A stretch of 53,969 bases of DNA from an uncultured Collinsella sp. (GCA_958403205.1 CATXWM010000011.1:1-53969), one strand, 5' to 3'. Shown: positions 24,828-34,265, counted from the stretch's first letter. Made by a program: numbers and translations. The notes: generated by a model from the letters alone, not told the origin.

Positions 24828-26861
24828 ATGATCCTCCTGGTCGACAAGATCGAAAAAAGCTTCGGCGCACGCGTCCTCTTTAGCGGCGCGTCCTTCCAGA
24901 TCAACCCCGGCGAGCGCTTCGCGCTCGTGGGACCCAACGGCGCCGGCAAAACTACCATGCTCAAGATCATCATGGGCATCGACAGCCCCGACGCCGGCCA
25001 GGTCCAGTACGCCAAGGACTGCCAGGTGGGCTACCTAGAGCAGGAAACCAACCTGGAGCAAAAGGGCACCACCATCCTCGCCGAGGTCATGGCCGCTGCC
25101 AAGGAAATCCGCCGCATGGGCGAGCGCGCCAACGAGCTGCAGGCCCAGATCACCGAGCTCTCCGAACAAGGGAAGGACGTCGACGCACTCCTTAACGAGT
25201 ATGGCCAGGTCCAGGACCGCTTTGAGCACCTGGGCGGCTACGAGCTCGAGAACAACGCCCGCAAAATCCTGTCCGGCTTGGGCTTTAAGGTCACCGACTT
25301 TGAACGCCCGTGCTCCGAATTCTCGGGCGGCTGGCAGATGCGCATCGCGCTCGCCAAGCTCTTCCTGCGCCACCCCGACCTGCTGCTTCTGGACGAGCCC
25401 ACCAACCACCTGGATCTCGAAAGCGTCCAGTGGTTGCGCGGCTTTATCGCCAACTACGACGGCGCCGTGCTCATCGTCAGCCACGACCGCGCCTTCATGG
25501 ACGCCTGCGTCGACCACGTCGCCGCGCTCGAAAACCGTCGCGTGACCACCTACACCGGCAACTACAGCAGCTACCTCAAGCAGCGCGAGGACAACCTGGA
25601 GCAGATGCGCGCCAAGCGTGCCGCTCAGGAGCGCGACATCGCCCACATGCAGGTCTTCGTTGACAAGTTCCGCTACAAGCCCACCAAGGCAGCCCAGGCC
25701 CAGGAGCGCATCCGCAAGATCGAGCAGATCAAAAAGGAGCTCGTCATCCTGCCCGAGGGCCACAAGCACATCGACTTTAAGTTCCCCGACCCGCCGCGCT
25801 CCGGCGACATGGTCGTGGGCCTCGAGGGCGTCTCCAAGTCATACGGCGATAAGCACATTTACAGCGACATCGACCTCAAGCTCTACCGCGGCGAGCACGT
25901 GGCGCTCGTCGGCCCCAACGGCGCCGGCAAGTCCACGCTCATGAAGATTCTCGCCGGCCTGGAGCCGCCCACCACCGGCACCCGGGACCTGGGCACCAAC
26001 GTGGGCGTGGCCTACTACGCCCAGCACGCACTCGAGGGCATGACCGAGTCCAATACCGTCCTGCAAGAGATCGACACCGTTACGCCCAAGTGGACCGTGC
26101 CGCAGCAGCGCAGCCTGCTGGGCGCCTTCCTGTTTAGCGACAACGATTCCATCGAGAAGCAGGTCCGCGTCCTCTCCGGCGGCGAAAAGGCGCGTCTGGC
26201 CCTGGCCAAAATGCTCGTGGCCCCCGAGGCGCTCCTGTGCCTGGACGAGCCCACCAACCACCTTGACATCGACTCGGTGGACATGCTCGAGAACGCCCTG
26301 CAAAACTTCCCCGGTACCATCGTGCTGATCAGCCACGACGAGCACCTGGTACGCGCCGTGGCCAACCGCATCATCGACATCCGCGACGGTAAGGTCACCG
26401 TCTACGACGGCGACTACGACTACTACCTCTACAAGCGCGAGGACCTCGCAGCCCGCGCCGCCGCCGAGGCGGCAGGGGAGAGTGCACCGGCCGCGACCAA
26501 GTCCGCTAAGGTCACCGCGGCCCAGCCCGACGCCCCCGCCACCGCTTCCAAGCCCGCCGAAGGCAAAAAGACCAAGGAGCAAAAGCGTGCCGAGGCCCAG
26601 GCCCGTGCTGCGCTCAACAAAAAGCTTAAGGGCGTGCGCAACCAGCTCAAGAAGATCGAGACGGAGCTCGATAAAAAGCGAGCCCGCTATGACGAGCTTA
26701 TGGAATTGATGGCAAGCGAAGAGCTTTATGCCGATCAGGATAAGTTCAACGCCGCTCTGGGGGAATATAACGGCCTTAAGCAAGAGCTGCCCAAGCTCGA
26801 GGACGAATGGCTGGAGCTTTCCACCCAGATCGAAGAGGAGACCGCGCGTGAACTCTCGTAA
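24828..26861 (+). CDS. ABC-F family ATPase (translation-associated)
   Basis: The 677-residue soluble protein has two ATPase domains without membrane segments. Walker A boxes are GPNGAGKT (35-42) and GPNGAGKS (about 362-369), signatures FSGGWQMRIA (about 164) and LSGGEKARLA (about 449), and both Walker B boxes read LDEPTNHLD. The linker between the domains is rich in charged residues and contains the KPTKAAQAQERIRKIEQI helix. An alanine/lysine-rich segment and a C-terminal coiled coil (about 590-670) recall Uup/YdiF-type members. ABC-F proteins act on the ribosome; which subgroup is not certain. It starts 31 bases after the tRNA-Ala terminator. The next gene overlaps its 3' end by 14 bases. 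Confidence 0.92.
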   Translation: MILLVDKIEKSFGARVLFSGASFQINPGERFALVGPNGAGKTTMLKIIMGIDSPDAGQVQYAKDCQVGYLEQETNLEQKGTTILAEVMAAAKEIRRMGERANELQAQITELSEQGKDVDALLNEYGQVQDRFEHLGGYELENNARKILSGLGFKVTDFERPCSEFSGGWQMRIALAKLFLRHPDLLLLDEPTNHLDLESVQWLRGFIANYDGAVLIVSHDRAFMDACVDHVAALENRRVTTYTGNYSSYLKQREDNLEQMRAKRAAQERDIAHMQVFVDKFRYKPTKAAQAQERIRKIEQIKKELVILPEGHKHIDFKFPDPPRSGDMVVGLEGVSKSYGDKHIYSDIDLKLYRGEHVALVGPNGAGKSTLMKILAGLEPPTTGTRDLGTNVGVAYYAQHALEGMTESNTVLQEIDTVTPKWTVPQQRSLLGAFLFSDNDSIEKQVRVLSGGEKARLALAKMLVAPEALLCLDEPTNHLDIDSVDMLENALQNFPGTIVLISHDEHLVRAVANRIIDIRDGKVTVYDGDYDYYLYKREDLAARAAAEAAGESAPAATKSAKVTAAQPDAPATASKPAEGKKTKEQKRAEAQARAALNKKLKGVRNQLKKIETELDKKRARYDELMELMASEELYADQDKFNAALGEYNGLKQELPKLEDEWLELSTQIEEETARELS

Positions 26862-27144
26862 GGCCGCTGCCGTGGCGATGAGCATCATCGCCATCGCATG
26901 CCGCATCTGCGGCATCTTTATGAGCGCGATGACCGTGCTGCTGTGCTTTAGCGGCCTCACCGCCAAGCTGCAGATCGTCGGCTTTGTCGTCGAGCTCTCG
27001 CGCGCGCTGCCGAGCGCCATCGCCGGCTATGGCGTCATCACGTCGCCCTTTGGCGGCGTGTTCCGTCTGGATTACGCCATCGTAGCCGTCATTTTGTTTG
27101 TGGCCGATTACCTGCTCACGCGCGCCTCGCGCCGCGTCCGCTAG
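26848..27144 (+). CDS. Small membrane protein, 98 residues
   Basis: GTG 26848 overlaps the ABC-F end, with AGAGGAG as ribosome site. The protein has helices around VAMSIIAIACRICGIFMSAMTVLL and YAIVAVILFVADYLLTR with a basic end RASRRVR. No family recognised. The overlap and the 9-base gap to the M50 gene put it in the same operon. Confidence 0.65.
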   Translation: MNSRKAAAVAMSIIAIACRICGIFMSAMTVLLCFSGLTAKLQIVGFVVELSRALPSAIAGYGVITSPFGGVFRLDYAIVAVILFVADYLLTRASRRVR

Positions 27145-27153
27145 GGGAGCGAC

Positions 27154-27837
27154 ATGTCCAGCAGCTACCTCATGAACCTGCTCGCCAGCGCTGTCGCCGT
27201 CATCGTGGGCATCGTGATCCACGAGAGCGCGCACGCCGCCGCGGCTTGGGCGCTCGGCGACAAGACGGCCCGTTCGCGCGGCCGCGTCTCGCTCAACCCG
27301 CTCAACCACATCGACCCGTTCGGTACCATCCTCCTGCCGCTGCTCATGCTCGCCGCCGGCGGCCCGGTGTTCGCCTTTGCCAAGCCCGTGCCGGTCTACC
27401 TCAACAACCTCAAGCACCCCAAGCGTGACGAGGTCCTGGTGAGCGTTGCCGGCCCTGCATCGAACATCGCGCTCGCGTGTCTCGCGGCCGCCCTTATGCA
27501 CGCGACATACGGCAACCTCTACACCAGCATGTCCTTTGCTGTGGCGTCCCAAATCATGAACTTCGGCGCCACGTTTATCGTGGTCAACCTCTCGCTCGCG
27601 TTCTTTAACCTCATCCCGATCCCGCCGCTCGATGGCTCGTCGATCATCGTCCCGTTCCTCAAAGGCAAGGCGCTCGCCAACTACTATCACCTGCAGCAAT
27701 ACGCCATGCCGATCCTTATCATCGTGCTGTACCTGCTGCCCATGTGGACCGGCATCGACGTGATTGGACGGTATTTCGACGTTACCGTGTATCCGCTGGC
27801 GGACCATCTGCTCAACTTCGCAATCGCCGGCATCTAG
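27154..27837 (+). CDS. M50-family site-2 protease-like metalloprotease
   Basis: This 227-residue multi-pass membrane protein contains HESAH (23-27), the HExxH zinc site, and NLIPIPPLDG, the second zinc-binding motif supplying aspartate. Short bacterial M50 proteins of this length lack a PDZ domain; substrates are unknown. The order M50-scpA-scpB-rluB is common in Gram-positive bacteria, so it is vertically inherited housekeeping context. Confidence 0.88.
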   Translation: MSSSYLMNLLASAVAVIVGIVIHESAHAAAAWALGDKTARSRGRVSLNPLNHIDPFGTILLPLLMLAAGGPVFAFAKPVPVYLNNLKHPKRDEVLVSVAGPASNIALACLAAALMHATYGNLYTSMSFAVASQIMNFGATFIVVNLSLAFFNLIPIPPLDGSSIIVPFLKGKALANYYHLQQYAMPILIIVLYLLPMWTGIDVIGRYFDVTVYPLADHLLNFAIAGI

Positions 27838-27921
27838 GGTAAACTTACAGGTCGACCGTGCAAAACGGTCGCAACATGCACCCAAACCGCGCCGCGAAGG
27901 CGCCGTCAAAGGAGGTCGAAA

Positions 27922-28734
27922 ATGTCGTATCGCGTGTCGACGCAGGTCTACAGCGGACCGTTCGACCTGCTCCTGCAGCTGGTAACCCGCCAAAAAGTAG
28001 ATATCGGCGCCATCTCCATTAGCGAGGTGGCCGAGCAATACCTGGCCGAGGCCGAGCGCATCGAGGCGCTGGACCTGGACGTGGCGAGCGACTTTTTGCT
28101 GGTTGCGGCGACCCTTTTGGACATCAAGGCCGCCTCGCTGGTGCCGCAGGAGGCCCCGCGCAAAGTCGATGACGACGATGACGAGTTCGACGAAGACCTC
28201 GAGGAGCTCAGCGTGCTCGACGGCGACGCCTTGCGCGAGGTCCTGATCCAGCGCCTGATTGCATACAGGCAGTTTAAGGGCGCGGCGGCGGCCCTCGGTG
28301 CCCGCATGCAGGCCGAAAGCCGCATGCACCCGCGTGTGGCCGGTCCCGACCCGGAGTTTTTGGGCCTAATGCCCGACTATCTGGCCGGCATCACCCTGCG
28401 CGGCCTCGCCGTCATCTGTGCCGACCTGGACGGCAAGCGCCAGACCTTCCTGCTGGAGGCCGAGCACGTGGCGCCGCATCGCGTGCCGCTCGACCTGACC
28501 GTAGCCTCAGTCGACCGCTTTACCATGGCACACCAAACCTGCACCTTCCGCGAGCTGTTAGACGGCGATGCTACCACCGAGCAGCTCGTCGTCACCTTCC
28601 TAGCCATGCTTGAGCTCGCCAAGCGCGGCTCACTCACGCTGAGCCAGGACGAGATCTTTGGAACCATCCGCATCAACCGCGTCGAGGGCGCCGAGGCCTA
28701 CGTGCCCGGCGAGGGCCCCGAGCTCACCGAATAG
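27922..28734 (+). CDS. scpA: Segregation and condensation protein A
   Basis: ScpA is the kleisin that bridges SMC heads and ScpB in chromosome condensation. The 270-residue protein begins YRVSTQVYSGPFDLLLQLVTRQKVDIGAISISEV, the family opening, has the DFLLVAATLLDIKAASLVP helix and a DDDDEFDEDLEEL acidic linker, and ends with the winged-helix MLELAKRGSLTLSQDEIFGTI. A strong AAAGGAGG ribosome site precedes it; scpB follows after 11 bases. Confidence 0.95.
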   Translation: MSYRVSTQVYSGPFDLLLQLVTRQKVDIGAISISEVAEQYLAEAERIEALDLDVASDFLLVAATLLDIKAASLVPQEAPRKVDDDDDEFDEDLEELSVLDGDALREVLIQRLIAYRQFKGAAAALGARMQAESRMHPRVAGPDPEFLGLMPDYLAGITLRGLAVICADLDGKRQTFLLEAEHVAPHRVPLDLTVASVDRFTMAHQTCTFRELLDGDATTEQLVVTFLAMLELAKRGSLTLSQDEIFGTIRINRVEGAEAYVPGEGPELTE

Positions 28735-28745
28735 GAGCCGCAATC

Positions 28746-29474
28746 ATGTCAACCCTTTCCACGCTGGATGCAAACAGCCTCAAAGGCGCTCTCGAGGCGC
28801 TGCTGCTGGTGTCGAGCGACCCCGTGAGCGCGCCCGCGCTGGCCGGCGCACTGGATATCGCCCCGGGCGAGTGCGCGTCGCTGCTCGCCGAGCTCAAGGT
28901 TGAGTACGAGGAGGCCAACCGCGGCTTTCAGTTGCGCGAGGTCGCCGGCGGCTGGCGCCTGTTTACACATCCCGCCTACCACGATGTGGTCGAGGCCTAT
29001 GTGTTGAGCTGGGACACGCAAAAGCTGTCGCAGGCGGCGCTCGAAACCCTGGCCGTCATCGCATACCACCAGCCCGTGACGCGCGAGGTGGTCAAGGGCA
29101 TCCGCGGCGTCAACTCTGACGGCGTCATCGCGTCGCTCGTCGACAAGGGTCTGGTGCGCGAGCTAGGCCGCGATCCCCAGCGCGGTCAAGCCATCATCTA
29201 CGGCACGACCAACGCCTTCTTGGAAAAGTTCGGTCTGCGCTCCACCCGCGATCTGCCCGATCTGGAGCAGTTTGCCCCCGACGAGCAGTCGCGCCAGTTT
29301 ATCCGTGAGCGCCTGAGCGGCCGCAGTATTCAGTCCACGCTCGAGGAGCAGGCAGAGGACTTGGACGAAGAGCGCGAACTGCTCGATACCGATGTTGAAG
29401 ATGTTGAGGCAGCCGAAGACTTGGAAACCCTGGTCGTCGACGAGACCTCGGAGGATTTGCATGACGAGGACTAA
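28746..29474 (+). CDS. scpB: Segregation and condensation protein B
   Basis: ScpB dimerises through two winged helices and binds ScpA. The 242-residue protein shows LEALLLVSSDPVSAPALA, then REVAGGWRLFTHPAY and LSQAALETLAVIAYHQPVTR with IRGVNSDGVIASL, all family hallmarks. The C-terminal part (about 190-242) is very acidic, with many D/E residues and no predicted fold. The rluB gene starts 22 bases downstream. Confidence 0.95.
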   Translation: MSTLSTLDANSLKGALEALLLVSSDPVSAPALAGALDIAPGECASLLAELKVEYEEANRGFQLREVAGGWRLFTHPAYHDVVEAYVLSWDTQKLSQAALETLAVIAYHQPVTREVVKGIRGVNSDGVIASLVDKGLVRELGRDPQRGQAIIYGTTNAFLEKFGLRSTRDLPDLEQFAPDEQSRQFIRERLSGRSIQSTLEEQAEDLDEERELLDTDVEDVEAAEDLETLVVDETSEDLHDED

Positions 29475-29496
29475 CGAAGTAGGGGAGACGCGCGCC

Positions 29497-30423
29497 ATGG
29501 GCAACGCAGTACCCGCAACCGACGCCCAGCCCGTCTATCCGCACACCATGCGCCTGCAGCGCTTTTTGGCACGCGCGGGCGTGGCGAGCCGCCGCGGCTC
29601 GGAGGACCTGATGACCGCCGGCCGCGTGACCGTCAACGGGCTGGTCGCGACCGAACTGGGCACCAAGGTCGATGTCGACCGCGATCACATCGAGGTCGAC
29701 GGCATGCCCGTCAAGCTCAACCAGGGCGCCGTGTACCTGATGCTCTACAAGCCGACCGGCTACCTCACCACCATGAGTGATCCTCAGGAGCGCCCTTGTG
29801 TGGCCGACCTGGTCCCGCGCGACCGCTTTCCGGGACTCTTCCCGGTGGGTCGCCTGGACCGCGACACCACGGGCCTCTTGCTCTTCACCACCGACGGCGA
29901 CCTATCGCAGGATCTGCTGCACCCCAGCAAACACGTCTACAAGACCTACCAGGCGCTTGTGGACGGGACGCTAACCGATCGCGACCTCACACCGCTGCGT
30001 TGCGGCATCGAGCTCGACGACGGCCCGTGCCAGCCGGCAATCTGCCGCGTCATCACCGCGCGCGAGGCTGAAGCCGTGGCCCCGCAGGGTGTGAAACCCG
30101 GTACCACCGCCGTGGAGGTCATCATCCGCGAGGGACGCAAGAACCAGGTCAAGCGCATGCTGAGCAAGATCCACCATCCGGTGATCCGCCTACACCGCTG
30201 TAACTTTGCCGGCCTTGAGCTCAAGGACGTGGCCAAGGGCTCGTGGCGCGAGCTCACCGACCGCGAGGTGCAGATCCTTAAAGCGGGCGGCATCCCGCCC
30301 AAGCAAGCGAGCGCCAAGCGCGTCGCCGCGTCCGCGACCAGCACCGCCAGCCGCACGCGTCACCACGGCAGCCACGGCTCCGCACCCAAGCGCAACACCT
30401 ACCGCGAGCGCTACACGGGCTAG
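29497..30423 (+). CDS. rluB: 23S rRNA pseudouridine synthase, RluB/RsuA family
   Basis: The 308-residue protein has an N-terminal S4 RNA-binding domain (MRLQRFLARAGVASRRG), then the catalytic domain with FPVGRLDRDTTGLLLFTTDG, where the first D is the nucleophile, and a final REGRKNQVKRML. A basic, alanine-rich tail follows (TASRTRHHGSHG...). The open frame begins upstream, but AGGGGAG and ATG 29497 mark the start. The specific uridine target cannot be told from the S4-RsuA domain alone, so RluB is the best guess. Confidence 0.87.
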   Translation: MGNAVPATDAQPVYPHTMRLQRFLARAGVASRRGSEDLMTAGRVTVNGLVATELGTKVDVDRDHIEVDGMPVKLNQGAVYLMLYKPTGYLTTMSDPQERPCVADLVPRDRFPGLFPVGRLDRDTTGLLLFTTDGDLSQDLLHPSKHVYKTYQALVDGTLTDRDLTPLRCGIELDDGPCQPAICRVITAREAEAVAPQGVKPGTTAVEVIIREGRKNQVKRMLSKIHHPVIRLHRCNFAGLELKDVAKGSWRELTDREVQILKAGGIPPKQASAKRVAASATSTASRTRHHGSHGSAPKRNTYRERYTG

Positions 30424-30489
30424 GCAACCCGCCGCGCCCCAACGCCCGCGAACCATACCAGCACGTTAACCATCGAAAGGAAGCATTGC

Positions 30490-31176
30490 ATGATCGTCGC
30501 CATCGACGGCCCCGCCGGTTCCGGCAAGTCCACCATCGCCAAGGAGATCGCCCGCCAGCTGGGCTTTAACAAGCTCGACACGGGCGCCATGTATCGCGCC
30601 GTCACCTTCGCCGCGCTCGACCGTGGCATCGATTTGGACGACGAGGCAGCCATCGACGCCCTCGCCGAGCAAATCGAGATCCGCTTTACCAACGGCACCG
30701 GCGAGGACACGCGCCTGACCATTGACGGCCAGGACGCTTCGGCCGCCATCCGCACCCCACAGGTGGACGCCAACGTCTCCAAGGTCTCGGCCTATCCGGG
30801 CGTGCGCGCCGCCATGCTCATCCATCAGCGCCGCGCCGCCGAGGACCGCGACATCGTCGCCGAGGGTCGCGACATCGGAACCGTCGTGTTCCCCAACGCG
30901 CAGGTCAAGGTGTTCCTAACCGCCGACCCGCGTGAGCGCGCCCGCCGCCGTGTGCTTCAGCGTCACCAAAACGACGCCCAGCCGCTCACGTCCGAGCAGC
31001 TCGAAGCAGAGGTCGACGAGACCCTCGACGCCCTTAAGCAGCGCGACAAGCTCGACAGCAGCCGCGAGGTCGCCCCGCTCGTGCCCGCCGAGGACGCCGT
31101 GCACGTCGACTCCACCGCCCACACCATCGACGAGGTCGTCCGCATTATCGAGGACCTCATCAACCAAAGGAGGTAG
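30490..31176 (+). CDS. cmk: Cytidylate kinase
   Basis: It phosphorylates CMP and dCMP. GPAGSGKSTIAKEIA (8-22) is the P-loop, with DTGAMYRAVTFAAL and the family motif EGRDIGTVVFPNA. The 228 residues match the usual length. The cmk-plsC-ispH order follows directly; plsC starts three bases after the stop. Confidence 0.95.
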   Translation: MIVAIDGPAGSGKSTIAKEIARQLGFNKLDTGAMYRAVTFAALDRGIDLDDEAAIDALAEQIEIRFTNGTGEDTRLTIDGQDASAAIRTPQVDANVSKVSAYPGVRAAMLIHQRRAAEDRDIVAEGRDIGTVVFPNAQVKVFLTADPRERARRRVLQRHQNDAQPLTSEQLEAEVDETLDALKQRDKLDSSREVAPLVPAEDAVHVDSTAHTIDEVVRIIEDLINQRR

Positions 31177-31179
31177 CCC

Positions 31180-31908
31180 ATGCGCCTGTTTAAGCAGACG
31201 CCCGAGGATTATTACAACGCTCCTTATGCAGAGTTCCCGGCGCTCATCCGCGGCACCGTCGCCGTAGTCATGGCCATCCTTTGGGCCTTCTCCAAGCTCA
31301 TGTGGCGCTGGAAGGTCGAGGACGCTGACCTGCTGTTTGAGCGCCAGGACAGCCGCGGCAGCGTGGTCATCTGCAACCACACCTCGATGGCCGAGCTCTT
31401 GGCCGTGGAGACGGCACTGTTCTTTGGGGGCCGCCGCATTCGTCCCATCTTTAAGTCCGAGTTCGCCAAGAGCAAGATTGTGCGTTGGGCCTTTAGCCGC
31501 GTTGGCGGCATCCCCGTCGAGCGCGGTACCGCCGACATGAAGTGCCTGCGCGCCGCCCAACATGCGCTGCAGCGCGGCGAGGACGTCCTGATCTTCCCCG
31601 AGGGCACGCGCATCCGCTCGCGCGAGATCAAGCCCGAGGTCCACGGCGGCTTTGCGCTCATCGCCCAGATGGGCAAGGCACCTGTGAACCCGCTCGCCAT
31701 CTGCGGCTGGTCCGATATCACGCCCGCGGGCAAAAAGATCATGCGTCCCAAGAAGTGCTGGATCCGTGCTGGCAAGGCCGTCTCGCTTTCCGACGCACCG
31801 GCTGGGCTTAAGCGCACGGAGCGACTGGAATGGTTTGAGTCCGAGGCCATGAACCGCGTCTACGCTATGCGAGACGATCTGTGCGCCGAGCATCCGGGCA
31901 GGTTCTAG
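31180..31908 (+). CDS. plsC: 1-acyl-sn-glycerol-3-phosphate acyltransferase (PlsC family)
   Basis: This 242-residue membrane-associated enzyme has a hydrophobic helix (ALIRGTVAVVMAILWAF), then the acyltransferase motifs. The first motif reads NHTSMAELL: histidine 67 followed by four residues and glutamate 72, whereas the family motif is HX4D. The second motif FPEGTRIRS is normal. The substitution D to E is conservative but unusual at a catalytic dyad. It probably makes phosphatidic acid and pairs with plsY downstream. The ispH gene follows after two bases. Confidence 0.87.
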   Translation: MRLFKQTPEDYYNAPYAEFPALIRGTVAVVMAILWAFSKLMWRWKVEDADLLFERQDSRGSVVICNHTSMAELLAVETALFFGGRRIRPIFKSEFAKSKIVRWAFSRVGGIPVERGTADMKCLRAAQHALQRGEDVLIFPEGTRIRSREIKPEVHGGFALIAQMGKAPVNPLAICGWSDITPAGKKIMRPKKCWIRAGKAVSLSDAPAGLKRTERLEWFESEAMNRVYAMRDDLCAEHPGRF

Positions 31909-31910
31909 CC

Positions 31911-32810
31911 ATGAGCGAGAACGTGACGAACACCGCCGCGGCTGCGTCCGACCAGGAAACCGCGCCTACCATCGAGATCGCCGCCCACGCCGGCACTTGC
32001 TACGGCGTGCAGCGTGCGCTCGATATGGCGCAGGCCGCTGCGCCGCAGGCAGGGGAGTGCGCTCAGGTCCATACCTTGGGTCCGCTCATCCATAACCCCA
32101 TCGTGGTGCGCGAGCTTGCTGAGGCAGGCGTTGGCTTGGCCGAAACCCTGGACGACGCCGCAACCGGCACCGTGATCATCCGCGCCCACGGCGTGGTGCC
32201 GCAGGTGATCGATGCCGCTCGCGAGCGTGGCCTTAACGTCGTCGACGCCACCTGCCCTTACGTGAAGAAGGTCCATATGGCAGCCGAGCGCCTGGTGCGC
32301 GAGGGCTACCGCGTGGTGGTCGTAGGCGAGCCAGGCCACCCCGAGGTCGAGGGTATTCTAGGCCACGCCGGCAATGATGCGCAGGTCGTGAGCTGTGCCG
32401 CCGACGCCAACGCCTTGTCGCTCAAGGGCAAGATAGGCCTGGTTGTGCAGACCACCCAGACCGCGCAGAACCTCGCCGAGGTCGTGGCCGCCATCACCCC
32501 GCGCGTGCAGGAGCTGCGTGTGATCAACACCATCTGCGCCGCCACGAGTGAGCGTCAACAGGCAGCAGCCACACTTGCCAACCGCTGCGACTGCATGGTC
32601 GTCGTGGGCGGCAAGAACTCGGGCAACACCCGCCGCCTGGCGCAAATTTGCGCAGACGCCTGCGAGCGCACGTATCACATCGAGGAAACTTCTGAGCTCC
32701 AGGCCGCGTGGTTTACCGACGCTCACCACATCGGCATCACCGCCGGCGCTTCCACCCCGCAAGAACACATCGAACGCGCCGTTGCGCGCATCAAGGAGCT
32801 TTGCCGCTAA
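31911..32810 (+). CDS. ispH: 4-hydroxy-3-methylbut-2-enyl diphosphate reductase
   Basis: IspH performs the last step of the MEP isoprenoid pathway with a 4Fe-4S cluster. All three cluster cysteines are visible: C30 (AGTCYGV), C116 (DATCPYV) and C210 (NTICAAT). HTLGPLIHNP, AHGVVP and GEPGHPEVEG supply substrate histidines. I prefer ATG 31911 directly after plsC. The first 20 residues (SENVTNTAAAASDQETAP) are a low-complexity extension. Confidence 0.95.
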   Translation: MSENVTNTAAAASDQETAPTIEIAAHAGTCYGVQRALDMAQAAAPQAGECAQVHTLGPLIHNPIVVRELAEAGVGLAETLDDAATGTVIIRAHGVVPQVIDAARERGLNVVDATCPYVKKVHMAAERLVREGYRVVVVGEPGHPEVEGILGHAGNDAQVVSCAADANALSLKGKIGLVVQTTQTAQNLAEVVAAITPRVQELRVINTICAATSERQQAAATLANRCDCMVVVGGKNSGNTRRLAQICADACERTYHIEETSELQAAWFTDAHHIGITAGASTPQEHIERAVARIKELCR

Positions 32811-32812
32811 TC

Positions 32813-34255
32813 ATGGACCAGACCGTACCCGCATACGCCGCCGAGGTGGCCGATTACGGGCGCAGCCGCGACCCCGAGCCGGGTGAGGGCGCGCTCGTTA
32901 AGAACGTGCGTCCCGAGTCGCCCGCATGGGATGTGGGTATCGAGCCGGGCATGCGCGTGCTCACGGTCAACGGCGAGCAACTCACCGACATGATCGTATG
33001 GCTTTGGGAAGCAGACGACGACACCGTCGATTTGGAGGTATTCGACCCGCGCGACGGCACCGTCACCCCCGTCGAGCTCGACCGCTTTCCCGGCGAGGAC
33101 TGGGGCCTGGAGTTCGACGGCCCCATCTTTGACGGCATGCGTACCTGTGTGAACGCCTGCGTGTTCTGCTTTATGACCATGCTGCCCAAGGGCGGCCGCT
33201 CCACGCTCTACATTCGCGACGACGACTATCGTCTGAGCTTTTTACAGGGCAACTTTGTCACGCTCACGAACCTTACCGACGTGGACGTGCAAAACGTCAT
33301 CCAACGCAACATGAGCCCCATGAACGTGTCGGTCCACGCCGTGAGCCCCGACGTCCGCCGTCGTATGATGGGCCGCAACGCCCAGCGCGGCATGGACGTA
33401 CTCGAGGCCATCATGGCCGCCGGCATCGAGATTCACGCGCAGATCGTGTTGTGCCCCGGCATGAACGACGGCGAGGAGCTGGAAAAGACCCTGCGCTTTT
33501 GCGAGGAGCACGAGCAAATCACAAGCCTGGGCATTGTGCCGCTCGGTTTTACCAAGCATCAGAACCGCTTTAGCTGGTCATACAGCGACAAGCCCGAACT
33601 GGCGCGCGAGACCATTGCCATGATCCGTCCCTACCAGGACCGTGCCTTCGAGCGTTTTGGCCGCCACACCTTCCAGATGAGCGACGAGTTCTACCTGGAC
33701 GCCGGCATCGATCCGCCCGAGGCGGACTTTTACGACGGCTATCCGCAGTACTACGACGGTATCGGCATGATCCGCTCATACCTAGACGAGACCGACGATG
33801 TACTTGCTGCCGACGCCGAGCGCCTGCGTCGCGTTCGCGAGGCAATCGCCGCCCGTGGCCAGCACCTGCTGTGCCTCTCGGGCGCCAGCGCACGCGACAC
33901 GGTAGCCCGCTTTGTGGAGTCGCCCCAGGGACTCGCCGGCACCGTCACGGCCATCAAGAACCGCTATTTTGGCGGCAACGTGGACGTGACCGGCCTCATC
34001 GTCGCCTGCGACATTCTGGAACAGCTGCCGCAGGACCTCTCGGGGGTTATGCTCTTTGTGCCTAAGCTCATGTTCAACGCTGACGGCATGACGCTTGACG
34101 AGTATCATCGTGACGATTTACTCGCAAGCCTTACCAGTCGCGGCGCCGAGGTTCATGTGGTGTCGACCATGCCGCATGAGCTGCTCGATACCCTGGAGCA
34201 CATCCTTGGCATTGTGCCTGCCGACTCTAACACTTCCACTGACCCCACCCATTAA
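32813..34255 (+). CDS. DUF512 radical SAM-type protein with N-terminal PDZ
   Basis: The 480-residue protein opens with a PDZ-like domain (KNVRPESPAWDVGIEPGMRVL), followed by an iron-sulfur cysteine motif C112-x3-C116-x2-C119 (CVNACVFC), the radical SAM signature spacing, and a C-terminal DUF512 region (GVMLFVPKLMFNADGMTLDEY). This family occurs next to der in many Gram-positive genomes; its reaction is unknown. ATG 32813 is chosen, two bases after ispH. Confidence 0.87.
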   Translation: MDQTVPAYAAEVADYGRSRDPEPGEGALVKNVRPESPAWDVGIEPGMRVLTVNGEQLTDMIVWLWEADDDTVDLEVFDPRDGTVTPVELDRFPGEDWGLEFDGPIFDGMRTCVNACVFCFMTMLPKGGRSTLYIRDDDYRLSFLQGNFVTLTNLTDVDVQNVIQRNMSPMNVSVHAVSPDVRRRMMGRNAQRGMDVLEAIMAAGIEIHAQIVLCPGMNDGEELEKTLRFCEEHEQITSLGIVPLGFTKHQNRFSWSYSDKPELARETIAMIRPYQDRAFERFGRHTFQMSDEFYLDAGIDPPEADFYDGYPQYYDGIGMIRSYLDETDDVLAADAERLRRVREAIAARGQHLLCLSGASARDTVARFVESPQGLAGTVTAIKNRYFGGNVDVTGLIVACDILEQLPQDLSGVMLFVPKLMFNADGMTLDEYHRDDLLASLTSRGAEVHVVSTMPHELLDTLEHILGIVPADSNTSTDPTH

Positions 34256-34265
34256 AGGAGTGCAG

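Larger units (their letters stand above)
24203..24852 (+). repeat. Segmental duplication, copy 2 (partner 23305-23893)
   Basis: About 650 bases; contains the second tRNA-Ala and runs into the intact ABC-F gene, so this is probably the parental arrangement and copy 1 the derived one. Confidence 0.92.

Noticed and set aside
24218..25015. 265-codon minus-strand frame over tRNA-Ala
   Set aside because: It runs through a tRNA and the start of the ABC-F gene in antisense.
26776..28329. 517-codon minus-strand frame
   Set aside because: Antisense shadow of the M50 and scpA genes.
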